A DNA stretch of 64,000 bases, from contig OZ005660.1 of the NCBI GenBank assembly GCA_963930645.1, forward strand, positions 197,489,427 through 197,553,426, written 5' to 3'. Positions 34,130 through 45,613 of this stretch are shown here, one piece after another; position 1 is the first letter of the stretch, and every line of letters begins with the position of its first letter. Made by a program: the position numbers and the translations under genes. Under the pieces are notes generated by a model. It had not been told where the DNA came from, ran no database searches, and saw only the letters and a program-made list of their open reading frames with translations. This DNA comes from Salticus scenicus. Taxonomy: Eukaryota > Arthropoda > Arachnida > Araneae > Salticidae.

Positions 34130-34460
34130 GTAAAACCGCTTAGAAAGCAAAAAACTGTAAACTGCTACTTGCATGCAGAATGAATAGTGAAGGAAGACTT
34201 AATAATAGTATGTTATCTGCAGGATTCGCTTCAGTTGTGTCTCTGAATTTCATGTTATTTTGTTTTTATAGAAATTTTTCATTTTGTATATTTCATTTGC
34301 ATTGTAATTTTCTTAGAACTTCGCAAATAACATATTATCATTTATGATTAGTGTAAATAAATATTTTTAATAATAGCCATTTTATATATCATTAACAAGT
34401 CTTGCCATTCATTCTGCATGCAAGTACCAGTTTTCAGGGTTTTTTGCATGTTGCGAGCAT
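34130..34460. repeat. Fold-back repeat family V, copy 1
   Basis: Perfect 20-bp inverted arms TACTTGCATGCAGAATGAAT at 34166-34185 and 34407-34426 lie within longer imperfect arms (GAAGACTTAATAATAG against GCAAGACTTGTTAATGATA). A diverged copy lies at 46610-46810 (TTTTTGCATGCAGAT, TTTAATAATGGTAT). Confidence 0.6.
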
Positions 34461-34469
34461 ATAATGCCT

Positions 34470-34710
34470 AATTTCACTTCCATAATTATTCATTACTTAA
34501 TGTGTTTTTTAAAATTCTATTTTCACATTCAAAAAATTAAATTAGTACTTATTCTTCAAAAATTAATTTTTTTAATTTTTAGTACTATTTCATTTTATGG
34601 CTAATAATTGAGAAAAATGCACTTAATGAAAACTCGCATTTTTGAACTCAAATTTGTAAAATGAGTACTAATAGTTTTCTGAATGTGAAAATGGAATTCA
34701 AAAAAAAAAA
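34470..34710. repeat. Fold-back repeat family U, copy 1
   Basis: The left arm (about 34505-34556, with ATTTTCACATTCA) pairs with the right arm (about 34655-34706, with TGAATGTGAAAAT); both also share AGTACT. A second, partial copy lies at about 41250-41430. Confidence 0.5.
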
Positions 34711-34712
34711 AA

Positions 34713-35668
34713 AAAAAAACTATCATGTTGTGGCCACTATATGACTTTCTTCTGTATTTGGAACAACTTCAGTATACACCCACAACAATATTTGCCGATT
34801 ATGGCTAAATCATAAATGATAAAATGACAAATCTAAAATAAACAACATATAAGCTGTCATATTATATCACAAACAGTCCAGAACGACATTGTTATCGTTC
34901 AAAACAGCACCAAAGAAAAATCGCCAAATTCAGCTGTGGGTGTATACTGAAGTTGTACCCTATATTTTCGTAAACAAATTCTCTTAGTAAAAATTATTTA
35001 TTAAAATTATTTTCCATGATAAATGCAGATAATTTACATTTCTAGAGAAGTCGTAACGTCAAATATCCAAAGAAAATAAATTTTATTCTCCAAATAACAT
35101 TTTATAAAACATTTTTTTCTTTCTTTTAATGAAAAAAATCAATAACTTTTATCACAGATCTATAGTTCAATCATTCGTTTTAAAGGACATAGTTAAAGCT
35201 CTTTGGGTACATAATGAAAATTTACAGCAGACAGATGCAATGCTCCTACATATACAAAAAATTTTCCTCAGTTGACTATCACTGTTATAAACAATTCTTT
35301 TTAATTTCATAATTATTAAAAAATAATTATCTTTATGCACATTTACACGAAATTTTGAGATATATCACCATGTTAAAACTTAAGAAAAAGCAGGTTGGCA
35401 AAGCCACCTTTAAGACTATTTTAACCAAAAGTTGACAGACACTAATTTATGTCAAGGTGCAACTACATACCAATTTGCATGAAATTCTATGCAGTAGTTC
35501 CTGAGATACAATTGCCACAAAAATTTATCACACACAGACACATTTTTTAAAACTGGTCAAATCGTGTTCTACTCCTCTCAGAATGCGTAAATCAAAATCT
35601 ATTGAAAACCCAAGGTCAAAAATTTTTACGAATACAATACTTTCTTTTACTAAAATGTAGAAGAAAGT
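34713..35668 (+). repeat. Hairpin-tailed repeat family X, full copy X2 (interrupted by a MITE)
   Basis: The start ATGTTGTGGCCAC is followed by the 5' motif ACTTTCTTCTGTA (34744-34756). After the nested element at 34760-34959 the body resumes and reaches a CACACACAGACAC tract, the block TCAGAATGCGTAAATC, and the terminal hairpin ACTTTCTTTTAC (35639-35650) with GTAGAAGAAAGT (35657-35668; 12 bp, one wobble). No protein. Confidence 0.65.
34760..34959. mobile_element. 200-bp MITE nested in family X
   Basis: The ends read GGAACAACTTCAGTATACAC and the inverted right end GGTACAACTTCAGTATACAC, both continuing CCACA. After a short mismatch the match resumes (TTTGCCGATT against TTTGGCGATT). The TSD is unclear. 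It interrupts the X2 body just after the 5' motif. Confidence 0.6.
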
Positions 35669-36950
35669 AATAAATGAAGTTTTATAAATTTGGCTAATTG
35701 AATAGCTTACCAAATAATTGGATATTTGGACAAACTGAATATTCATCTAGCCAAATAGTTTCAGATTTGGCCAAATGGAATAATCAGTAATATGGCCAAA
35801 TATTTGGTATATCTCTAGTATGAATATTATGTAGAATATTTCAGTAATCTCCATCTCCAGCAAGATTATAAATAAAAAATACAGATCAGTTGTTACAAAA
35901 TTCCAATTTATGAACAGTTTGTGCAGCTGCAGATTCAGCCGTAATTAACTAAAACTTTAAAAATTAAGTATGACTGCATATTTAAATAAATTTTAATTTA
36001 ATACAGTATATATTTTTAATTGAAATAATTGTGCTAATTTCTTTCATGCTAATTAATCATAAATTCCTTTTTATAATTCTGGAGAACTATATAACTTACT
36101 TGCAGGCTTTGCCTGCTTCACTGGACACTATATTTAAACGAATTCTCAAAATTCCATATCATTATTATAAAATCTCAAAAATAAAAATACTAAAATCAGT
36201 TGAAACCTAAGTTAAAGTTTATGTCGCATTCAGTAGAGATTTTCTCGCTTGCAGCATGAAGAGTTCAGGTTCCCACTGCCTTCGGCACTGATTTACTCCC
36301 CTGTCCACAGCGGGAAACAGTGGCGGATCTAAGGGGGGAAGCACCCCCCCCCCAAAAAAAAAAAAAACTGGCATTCATTTCACATTTGAATATTACAATT
36401 GTAAAATTTTCATTGATCTGGAATAACATCTTGACAAATTTTAGCCCCCCTCCCCAAAAAGTTAAGTTTTCGATCCACCACTGGCGGGAAAAATCAGAAT
36501 TTTCAATAAATCAAATCAGAGAGATTATTGCATATTCTTAATCAATACTCACAGTGATGCCGCTAGTCTTTCAAAATCTTGGGACCCATGAGTTTAAAAA
36601 ATCTAGGTCAATTTTTCAAAAAATGGGTCCCCACATGAATGAATTTATACATTACAGATATGATTTTTTTTTTTTTTTAAATTGTAAATGAAAAACAGAT
36701 TTTTAGGAATTTTTAACCAGCTCTTTTTGAAATTGTCTTAAACTAATATTATGTAGGAGGAAAAGATCTTTTTTCATTCTTCATAGCAGAATGCTTTAAA
36801 AATATAAAGAAAATATTAGTTTTAAACAAGAAATATATTTTAAAATATATTTTTTTCTTTGTTCGTTTATTTATTTATTATTTTTTTCAAGAATGAAAAT
36901 TACGTGTCCGCTGGTACCCGCCACAATAAATTTTTCACGTAATTTACGCA
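35669..36950. other. AT-rich stretch, no gene seen
   Basis: Contains a short C-run/A-run junction at 36344-36366 and TGGCGGATC/GATCCACCA inverted motifs around 36321-36484, possibly remnants of a small element. No coding support. Confidence 0.5.
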
Positions 36951-36959
36951 CTATAGCAC

Positions 36960-38004
36960 ATAAACAGCATCTCTGACTCATATGCCAAAATTCGCCATTT
37001 CATGAAAATTTGAAGCATATTCAAACTTGAAACTGCGTTTTTTGCTGAGCTTACCCCAACGGACGGTGGTAGTATGTATGTGTGTTGGGGGGGGGGGATA
37101 ATTTCGCGAAACCCAACCCCTTTAGAGTGTGTGTTGCATACACATACCAATTGATGCATCAAAAAATCTCTTTCCTCGGATAATTTGGAGCAGAGTTATG
37201 CTAAAAACGTGTCTTTGCACACGCCCTGATCCTAAAGTGTGGAAAAAGGGGAGAATTTTGGAAAATCTTTTTATACTACATATTGGATACATATAACTGA
37301 CCCACACATAAACAATTACTGTTCTACAATAATTTGAAGCAGATTTAACCTTGAAAACTTTCTTTTTACTCCCCCCCCCCTCTTCCTATGGGACGAGGTA
37401 GAAAGTAGTTTCACAAAATCTCTTTGTGGTGCGTGTATTGGGTATGCATAACCAATCGACATCAAAAAATCACTTTCCTAAGATAATTTGGAACAGAGTT
37501 AGTCTTGAAAATGTATTTCCTTCCAACCTTTAAAAGGGGGAAGGGGGAAAATTTCACAAAATCCTATTATAGTGCATGTTGGGTATGCATAACCAACCCA
37601 CACATTAAAATTAATCTGACTGAGATAATTTGGAGCAAAGTTACACTTGGAAACTTTTTTTTTTCTCCCCCCCCCCTTGAACCCAAGGAGGGAAATCTCA
37701 TTACAATAGGTATTGGATACATATAAACTATTTATGCATTAAAATACATGACTGCAACTTACCCAGATTTCCCAAGACAAATGTAGCGCAGAAAGGGGAG
37801 GGGGGGTCACGAATTTTCCCCCTTGCAACACAACTCTCAAAATCGAAAGTCACAAAAATATGAATGGTTTTTTGGAGATATATACTGAAAACAGCCATGC
37901 GTTTTCTTTAGAATATGTACCACTTTTTGTAAAAATCTACTCAAAAATTCCCCCTACCTCGCTTAAAAATTGAAAATTTCAAAATCACAGAAAATGCTTT
38001 CTTG
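36960..38004 (+). repeat. ~148-bp tandem array with poly-C/poly-G tracts, left part
   Basis: An anchor AGATAATTTGGAGCAGAGTTA recurs near 37176, 37328, 37479 and 37620, with a diverged one near 37770 and an earlier one near 37008. Each unit has a 7-11 base C or G run and a GGGTATGCATAACCAA- or GGATACATATAA-like segment. The array continues after the hAT insertion at 38013-40237. Non-coding. Confidence 0.8.
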
Positions 38005-38012
38005 TACTCAAT

Positions 38013-40237
38013 TAGAGTCCTGCGCACCCGACCCGAACCCGACAAAAAAAATTTCATCAACCCGAAAACCGACCTGAACCTGACTAAAAATTTTTCATCA
38101 ACCCGCACCTGACCCGAAACCCGAGAACTAAATGAAAATTACTTTTTCATCTAAAAATCATGCAAAACTTTTTTAAATTATAAAATAAGGTAAGTTTTCC
38201 TTGTCATACAGTTGGTAAATTATTTTAAAAAGAATTTGAAATGTAATTACTAATTGTTTAATTTAAAACTGAAAAAAGGATCAATAATAATTTTTAACCA
38301 TTTATGTGAGTTGTGAAATTCAAGAGTAAACTAGTATGTTTTAGCCACCACAAGACTTTCTTCTATACTTTCCTATATTTTACTAAGTGCAAATAATTTA
38401 TTAAAAATATTATTTTTTAAGATTATCTAACAGGATGAATGCAAACGATTTTCATCTTAGAGACAACTAACACTAAATATCCAAAGTGACAGTTTATTGC
38501 CTATAAATAGCATCTTAAAAAGTACGTTTTTATAATGGTTATCTCACATATCAGGTTTCGTAGAGTTATATGCCATAGAAGTTGAGATATAGCCTCCCCA
38601 TTATCGAGGGATATTGCAGCATAGCAGCTCCACCTATTGGCCGATTAGCATACAGATTGATTCAACATAATGTCTCCTTATGACTTTCTCACATATCAAG
38701 TTTTGTTTGATTATACACAATAGAACCTAAGATCTAGCCTCCCATTAAATTGCAAATATTGCTGTATAGCAGCACCACCTGTTGAGCAGTTGACACCAAC
38801 AGTTGAGATACTAATTTAGGTCAAGGTGCGTGTACTTATAAATTTATATGCAATTTTATGCAGTAGTTCCTGAGATATAGCCTTCGCCTAAACTGCTGAA
38901 ATTGTTGAGCAGCAGCGCCACCTGTTGGCCAATAAGAATTCAAATTGAATCATCATAATGTCTCATAATAGCCTTTTTACATATCAAGCTTTGTTTGATT
39001 ATACTCAATAGAACCTGAGATATAGCCTTCTCTTAAATCTCAAAAACTGCTGTATAGCAGCGCCACCTGTTGATCAGTTGACAAAAATTGATAGGCACTA
39101 ATTTAGGTCAAGGTACCTCTACATATAAATTCATATATAATTCTGAACAGTAGTTCCGGAGATACAGTCGTCACAACCTTTTTGTCACACACACACACAC
39201 AGACAGATATTTTCTATAAATGGTAAAATCGTGTTCTAGACCTCTCAAAACATGTAAATCTGTCGAAAATTTTTATGAATCCAACACTTTCTTCTATTGA
39301 ATATAGAAGAAAATAAAAAATGCACTTCAATTTAAATGTTCATAATTTATTATTTATTACTTATAGTCTGGAAAAAAAATAAAGATGTATTATTCTTTAT
39401 TGCTTTTGTCCGATGTAGATGTTTATTTTACTATAATAATTTGTGTAGCATGTATGTGATTAGCAGTTAAACATCTGCTTTTTGAGGATCACTGATCATT
39501 TTAAATTCGCATAATCAGCAACTTAGCTTCTCGTTTCAGTTTTCTGGTGCATTATTTATTCGTTCTAGATAAGACAATAAAGAATATAATCTGCCTTGAT
39601 GGTATTCATTTCCTTTATGTGTTTATTTTACATTACTTTTTTTAATTAAATCACGACAAGTATTCCCTTTATATTTGCTGTATATACAAATGTAAATGGA
39701 AGAAAATTCAAAATTTCGTTAACATACAAGCGAGGATTAAAATTCATTGAAAATAAAGATATCTTAAAAAAAAAAAAAAATGTAAATTGAGAAATAACTT
39801 AAATTTCCAAAACGTAAAAGTGAGGTTATGTTGTATTTCTTACATATATATATTAACAATAGTCAATAAAAATTTATACAGTACTTTAAAATTTTCATAC
39901 AATTTCTACATATGATCAGTTTTAGATTTGTTTAAGAAAAGAAAACATATACGAATATTTTTTTCTCATGCTTATACGGATTTTTTTTTTTCGGGTGGAT
40001 ATCTGTGTATAGGAATATGGAGCTCCGACACACGTCTAAAATCAGTTAAAGAAATTATAATTATGTCTACAAATTTATGCTTTCAACTGTAAAATTTTTT
40101 TTGAAAGGTGTTCTCAAGTCGACCTGACTCATAGAAAGCTAAACCTGACCCGCAAGAGAAAAAAATTTGTCAACCCGACCCATGGGTCGGGTCAAGTTCA
40201 GGTAAAATTGGGTTACCCAACCCGATGCAGGACTCTA
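38013..40237. mobile_element. Non-autonomous hAT element with perfect 8-bp TSD
   Basis: The terminal inverted repeat TAGAGTCCTGC is perfect over 11 bp and is flanked by TACTCAAT at 38005-38012 and 40238-40245. Subterminal regions are packed with CCCGACC/GGGTCGGG motifs. The flanks join into one unit of the surrounding tandem array (AGAAAATGCTTTCTTGTACT, then CTCCACATGTGCAATTACTT). That matches another array unit near 40670-40720 that lacks the insert, so an empty site is visible. There is no transposase. About 1 kb of the interior is a nested family X repeat. Confidence 0.88.
38328..39313 (+). repeat. Hairpin-tailed repeat family X, full copy X3 (nested in hAT)
   Basis: The 5' motif ACTTTCTTCTATA lies at 38355-38367. 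The interior is a tandem array: CATATCA anchors near 38550, 38693 and 38982, with a GCGCCACCTGTTG-like segment near 38626, 38777, 38909 and 39060. This amounts to ~145-bp half-units in ~290-bp dimers. A (CA)n tract (39186-39203), CTCTCAAAACATGTAAATC and the terminal hairpin ACTTTCTTCTAT (39286-39297) with ATAGAAGAAAAT (about 39303-39314) follow. The hairpin's left arm equals the 5' motif over 12 of 12 bases. Confidence 0.7.
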
Positions 40238-40245
40238 TACTCAAT

Positions 40246-40830
40246 ACTCTCCACATGTGCAATTACTTCACCATGAAGTAATGTGAAATTGACTTATGCT
40301 TACAATTACAGACGTGTTTTTGCCTCCTGCTCTCCAGGGAGAAAGGGGGGGGGGTCATAAAATCCCATTACTATAGATGTCAGATACATATAAATAATCC
40401 ACCCACTGAAATTCTTCACTTCAGCTCCTACAGTTTTTCTAAGACAAATTCAGCACTAAAGCACTAGCATTGTGCACAAATCGAATCCCTAAAAAACTAC
40501 AAAAAACAAAAATGGGTATTTGAAAATTACATGGCTCTTTTCAACATCTCTGTTAACCATTTTAGGTAGAGTTCTACTCAAAAATCGGGAATTTGTGAAA
40601 TTTTCCACCAAAAATTTATTTTCTCCTCTCCCCCCCCCCCCTAAAAATCAAAAATTTCAAAATCATAGAAAGTTTTTTTCCTTTTTGTCCTCAAATCTAG
40701 TCTCTCCATGTGCAATCTCCTCATCGTGATGTAATTTGGAGCTAAGTCATGCTTACAAACATGTTTTTGCCTCCTGCCCCCTTGGAAGGGGAGAAAATGT
40801 TGTAAAAGTTGATATATATAATTTTAAGTT
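40246..40830 (+). repeat. ~148-bp tandem array, right part
   Basis: Continues the array at 36960-38004 beyond the hAT element: CCATGTGCAATCTCC, GTAATTTGGAGCTAAGTCA and GTTTTTGCCTCCTGC recur with G or C runs at 40343-40353 and 40628-40640. Confidence 0.75.
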
Positions 40831-41037
40831 GCTTTAAGACCTAAATTCCTGCAAAGTCTCCTGCAATTCAGTTTAGCCGTTCTCGCGTGATACTTGGACA
40901 AAAATAAAGTTACGGACACAACAATTGCACATTTTTTTATTCTGAAATTTACAAGCAAAAGTCTGATTTTATTAATATAAATTAGTAGAAAGACAATATT
41001 AAAGTTTGCATGTTAAAATAAAATAAGCTTCATTTAA

Positions 41038-41105
41038 CCACTTGACCAACTAGTCAGAGGCACACTATAGCTGTCGTCTACACATTACTGCAGCCTGCGA
41101 AGTGG
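41038..41105. mobile_element. Very short TTAA-flanked element
   Basis: 68 bp starting CCACTTG and ending CGAAGTGG, flanked by TTAA at 41034-41037 and 41106-41109. The inverted ends are only 6-7 bp, so it may be a highly deleted piggyBac-like MITE or a chance arrangement. Confidence 0.35.
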
Positions 41106-41249
41106 TTAATACTTAAGAGTACTACCTAACCTTTGAAATTTGTTTCCAGAAATATTGATTATACAATTTATTATAATTTTGTTTTGACATTTAGAAATTT
41201 TCAACTGTTAAATTGGTTCTTTTAATATTTTGAGTTTAAATATAAAAAA

Positions 41250-41430
41250 GTAACTAAGTATATCATTTGCATTTTTTAACTGCAAAATAAAATGTTAAAA
41301 GTTTAAAAAATAAATTTTTGTAAAACAAGTACTAATTTATTGTTTGTGATTTTTTCTGAATGTGAAAACGGAATTTAAAAAAATACATTAAGTAATGCAT
41401 AATTGTGGAAACAAATTTTCCCGTGCTTTA
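41250..41430. repeat. Fold-back repeat family U, partial copy 2
   Basis: AAGTACTAATTTATTG, TTTTCTGAATGTGAAAACGG and AAGTAATGCATAATTGTGGA match the right arm of family U at 34655-34706 and the reverse complement of its left side. Confidence 0.45.
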
Positions 41431-41620
41431 TAAATAATTTTTTATTCTTCATTAAATATTAGTTACTTAGCTTATTGATGTTTAAATTAATAAATAAATT
41501 TTCTTTGTTAGTATAAATATCAATTACTAGTATGAACATCAGAAAATTAGTTTTTTCTTATACAATTTGAATACTTTATGCATCCGTGATTAGTTTTAAT
41601 GTACATTGTACCTGTACATT

Positions 41621-41760
41621 TTAACCTTTTGACGTGGGCTATACTAAAGATTTTATAGATCTTCTGAGGGGCTCTGTCAGCTTCTGGGGGATAGAAAATA
41701 GCAGTCTGGTTGCTCACTGAATGAATTCGGGGAAAAGTCAATTAGAAGGAGGAAATTCTT
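41621..41760 (+). mobile_element. One end of a piggyBac-like element
   Basis: TTAACCTTTTGACGTGGG begins at 41621. The next ~60 bp (AGATCTTCTGAGGGGCTCTG) resemble the inverted end at 46180-46303. The other end was not found. Confidence 0.35.
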
Positions 41761-42872
41761 TCCTCCCCTGCTTTCCAGTAACTAGACTCTTTTACCCTAC
41801 AGCAGTTGGGGTGATACACCACAGATTTCTCCAAAATAATACAGAAAGATACTTGAAACGACTTCTTTTGACTCTTCTTTTTGAAAGAGTTTTTTAAATA
41901 AAAATATTCTTCGATTTCTAAACGTTAATTTTCACAGTAATCTGTTTTCCTTTCTTGTTGAACAAAATTAAAGAAAGAAGAAGAAAGAAAGAATCACTGC
42001 ATTTCAGTTATCTACAATTAATTTTTGATCCTATGTATTTTATGCACATATTTATTTCGATTGAAATATATTGTAACAATTTTAATATTAAATATTAACA
42101 TTACTATGTAAAATTTATAAATTTAATAAATTATTTAAGTTTCAAAATGGAGGTTAACTGTAATTAATACATAGCATATGTTTAAATTAACATCGGCTTT
42201 ATTGTATTTATTATTATACATATTTTTTTTTTCTCCATAGTCATATAAATACTATGTTAATTAATTAATTGGTTTTCTCGTTAAACTTTAAATTTTCCTT
42301 TTTACTACATTTTTTTCTCTTTTTACTTTAAATCATTTTTACTTTTTACTTTGTTACTATTTGATCTTGCAAAGGATTTGGAAAAATATTGGGCACCAAA
42401 CTATTAACCCAAATATTAACCCAATCCTCCCGTCTTAAGTCGTGGTGGCCTCAGCTACTTCTTCTTCTTCTGGTTATTATAATTATTTTCTTTTATATAA
42501 TCTCATCCAGTAATGTTTTAAAAAAAATACACATTGACTTTTTAAATAACTTTTGCAGTGTATAAGGCTTCGTTTCCATATGTTGTTGTTTGTTCATTAA
42601 TTTTCGTCTTCCTTCTGGTGTCTGATCATTATAATGATGAATTATTTATTATTAATATTATCATATATTATAAGAAACATTTAAGTTTATAAGAGATTAA
42701 AAGCTTTCAAAGTACTTCATTTCCTCAACTGAAGATATAAATTTAAAGAATTATATATAGAGTGCTAACTTTTAAATTGAATTAAAATTACTTATATTTG
42801 TATGCTGTTGGTATTAATCATGTATCTATTAATTGCTAAATTTTATAACGTTCTAAAATTCTTCACTTTATG

Positions 42873-42910
<38 letters not shown>

Positions 42911-43153
42911 TTTATGTAGAAAAAGACGTTGAAATATTTGCGTTGAATGTATAAACTGCTTGTAAGCAATACCATAAACTGAAAAAAAAAAAAAAAAAAA
43001 AAAAAGAAAGAAACGCTATCCTGTTGAGATTGTACTTTACTTTTATCATCAGATGAAGGATTGCTGTTAATTATTTCGACCAGAAACAACTTTAGCATGT
43101 TTTCTTTTAATTTATGGTGTTTGCTAGTTAGATTTAATTGATCATTATTGAGT
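41761..43153. other. AT-rich stretch, no gene seen
   Basis: Contains a GAAGAAAGAAA purine tract near 41974-41994, an (AT)n microsatellite at about 42873-42908 and a poly-A at 42980-43004. No coding region supported. Confidence 0.55.
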
Positions 43154-43161
43154 TATGTATG

Positions 43162-43325
43162 CAGGGCCCGACTTAGACTACCTGGAGCCCCGGGGCAAGT
43201 CTATTCTGGGTGGGTGGGGGGGGCATGCAGTGGCATAAGAGCTCTTTAGGTTGCAGAATTTCTTCATACGCCTATAGGGGGCCCAGGGCATTTGCCCTGT
43301 ATGCCCTGCTGTTAGTCAGGGCCTG
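43162..43325. mobile_element. hAT MITE with perfect 8-bp TSD
   Basis: 164 bp starting CAGGGCCCGACT and ending AGTCAGGGCCTG, giving imperfect inverted ends (CAGGGCCCGACT against CAGGCCCTGACT). It is flanked by TATGTATG at 43154-43161 and 43326-43333. GC-rich with a short G run. Its end resembles that of the 20.8-kb element. Confidence 0.82.
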
Positions 43326-43333
43326 TATGTATG

Positions 43334-44382
43334 AAGTGCGAAGGGGGTTCACCATCATCCAGGAAATTGTATGAGCAGAATCATTCACATTTTTTTTTTT
43401 TTTTTTTTTTTTTTTTAGCTTTTTACTGTCGAAAGTAATTTAGCTCTGGCGTTTTATTGCATAAGAATGTCTATACATCATATGTGTCTTAAAAATTTCA
43501 CTAATAAATTGTGTTTGCTAAAAGACTTTTCTAATATATGTATATATATATTAATGAATAAATAAATAAATATAAACGTCACATTATTTCAAAAAAGTTT
43601 TAATTTTTAACTTTATCTCTTTTATTACTATATCTTTTTTAGCTTATGAACATATACTGTGTATAAGAAAAGTACTGTAATCGTGATAAAATTCAATTTT
43701 TAGATTGAATTTTGTGCATTTATATATTTGTATTGTTTTTTAATTCCTTTTTGCTATTTTTATGGTAATGTGTATGCATGGGTAAGTAAAAATTAACTCG
43801 ATAACGACAAAACGCTTTATTCGAATGATTTTGAATTCTTAAAGTATGTTGTAGGTAACCGTCGCAATAATGGCATAGGTTGTTTATGGGTTTAAGTCTA
43901 TGTAAAATGATTTTTTTACAAAGTTATAAAAATGAATTGTTATATATTGAAAAATGTAGACTTAAATTTTCACAAATACTCTTACATCTAAACTCTTAAC
44001 TATATTAATTCTTCTCTCTGCCTGAGTGTTTGTTATCAGTATAACTCAAAAACAAATACTAGCGGGAATTCCAACTATATACTACTTGAAAATTCTCATT
44101 TAGATCAGTCAAATTGATCGTGCACAGGAACATGCGACATACGAAGGCATTTGTATACATTATTTCTGTGGGGAAAATTTATGGTCGATACATATTAACA
44201 TCTTCATAATGCCGTAAAAAAATATGATACTAACGTATATTTTTTATTTCCAGTAAAGCATGTTTCACATACAGTATATGATGGAAAATATTTGTCTTGC
44301 GTTTACAGGGCCACACAAAATATTTCTAATATATTAGTGCTATATTTGGAAGTGGCCAGACGTGAGTGTGTCATGCATTTTT
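43334..44382. other. AT-rich stretch, no gene seen
   Basis: Contains poly-T at 43390-43417. Around 44260-44340 there is sequence resembling, in reverse, the segment at 51250-51330 (TTTGTGTGGCCCTGTAAACG), so part of this is likely repeat. Confidence 0.5.
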
Positions 44383-45165
44383 ACTTTCTTTAATAGACAT
44401 AGGAAGAAAATACAGAATTTGTGAAACATTTCAACCTCCGATTTCCAATGGAATGGATTTACACGTTTTGAGAGGTCCTAAACACGATTTGACTATTTTT
44501 AGAAAATATCTGTCTGTATATGCGTACCTAAAATTTTATAAAACTGTATTTTATAAACCAACGAACGGAAACAAACTTTATATTTAGTTGCACCTCGATT
44601 TAAATTAGTTCTGATTGGGAATAAGTCTCTCAGTAAGTGACGCTATCATTACATTTTTTCATAGCTTTTAATATAGCAGTACAGGACGAAATTTTGTAAA
44701 AATGTACATATTGAGAATTATTTTTAACCTTTCAATGTGAAATTGAAAAATATATATGAATTTATTTATAATAGTAATTGTCAAAAAGGAAAAAATAGAT
44801 AAAGTTTAGGGCATCACTTCTCTCTTCCCTCCCTACACCTAATTTCTAAGGATGTATTCTTTAAAAGAACTCGTCAATACCTTTAAAACAAAATGTTTGA
44901 AACATAGATCTGTAGTAATTTAAAGCAAAATTTAAAAAGTTACCGATATTAAAAAAAAAAAAAAAAAAAAAAACATTCAAAGAAAACGTATTTTACAGAT
45001 GTCGTCTATAGCGCACAAAATTGGCTTTCGTTTGAAACTTAGGGTTTTCTGTGAGATAAAAATCGTCTACATTTATCATGAAAAATAATCTTCATAAATA
45101 ATTTGTACTGAGTGAATTTTTGTAAGAAATTATACAGAAGAAAATTTTGTGATGGCCAGAACATA
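44383..45165 (-). repeat. Hairpin-tailed repeat family X, copy X4
   Basis: Read on the minus strand it begins ATGTTCTGGCCATCACAA, has the 5' motif ATTTTCTTCTGTAT (45132-45145), then ATGATAAATGTAGACG and TCGAGGTGCAACTAAATA, then CTCTCAAAACGTGTAAATCC. It ends in a degenerate hairpin (44383-44411). More diverged than X2 and X3. Confidence 0.55.
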
Positions 45166-45548
45166 TCAGATTTTTTGTGATAAATTTGAATGTATTGTTT
45201 GGTGCGTATATAATTCATTCATATTGAATAGGGAATGATATATAGAGTACATGATACATTGTGCCCTCTCAAACTGAATTTTATATCAAATAAAACTTTC
45301 CAAAATTAATTTGCTCAGTTGTTTAAAGAAGTTAATTAGAAATTTCGTATATTAATTCGTACATTAATTTCGTTAATTAGAAATTTTCCTCATCTCATAT
45401 TCAAATTTCCCACCTTAAACTTTCCAGTTAGAATCAGTTCCAAAATAATTAATATACTGATTAATATTATATTTTAATTATTTAATAGGTATTTTAATCT
45501 ATATATAAATATATTTATTACATTCTATTTTTCTCTTTTCTAATTATT

Positions 45549-45613
45549 CGCTAACCATCTGATATCCTGGTTAGCGCTCTGGCCATCAATTTCTAGGAGC
45601 AAGGTTCGAATCC
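45549..45613 (+). repeat. tRNA-like sequence with box A and box B motifs
   Basis: TGGTTAGCGCTCTGG (45568-45582) resembles a D-arm/box A and GGTTCGAATCC (45603-45613) is a perfect box B. A 9-bp hairpin (CGCTAACCA with TGGTTAGCG) overlaps the start. No acceptor pairing, so more likely a SINE or pseudo-tRNA than a tRNA gene. Confidence 0.4.

Noticed and set aside
36320..36541. Plus-strand frame of 73 codons
   Set aside because: Runs through homopolymers and has no homology; chance frame.
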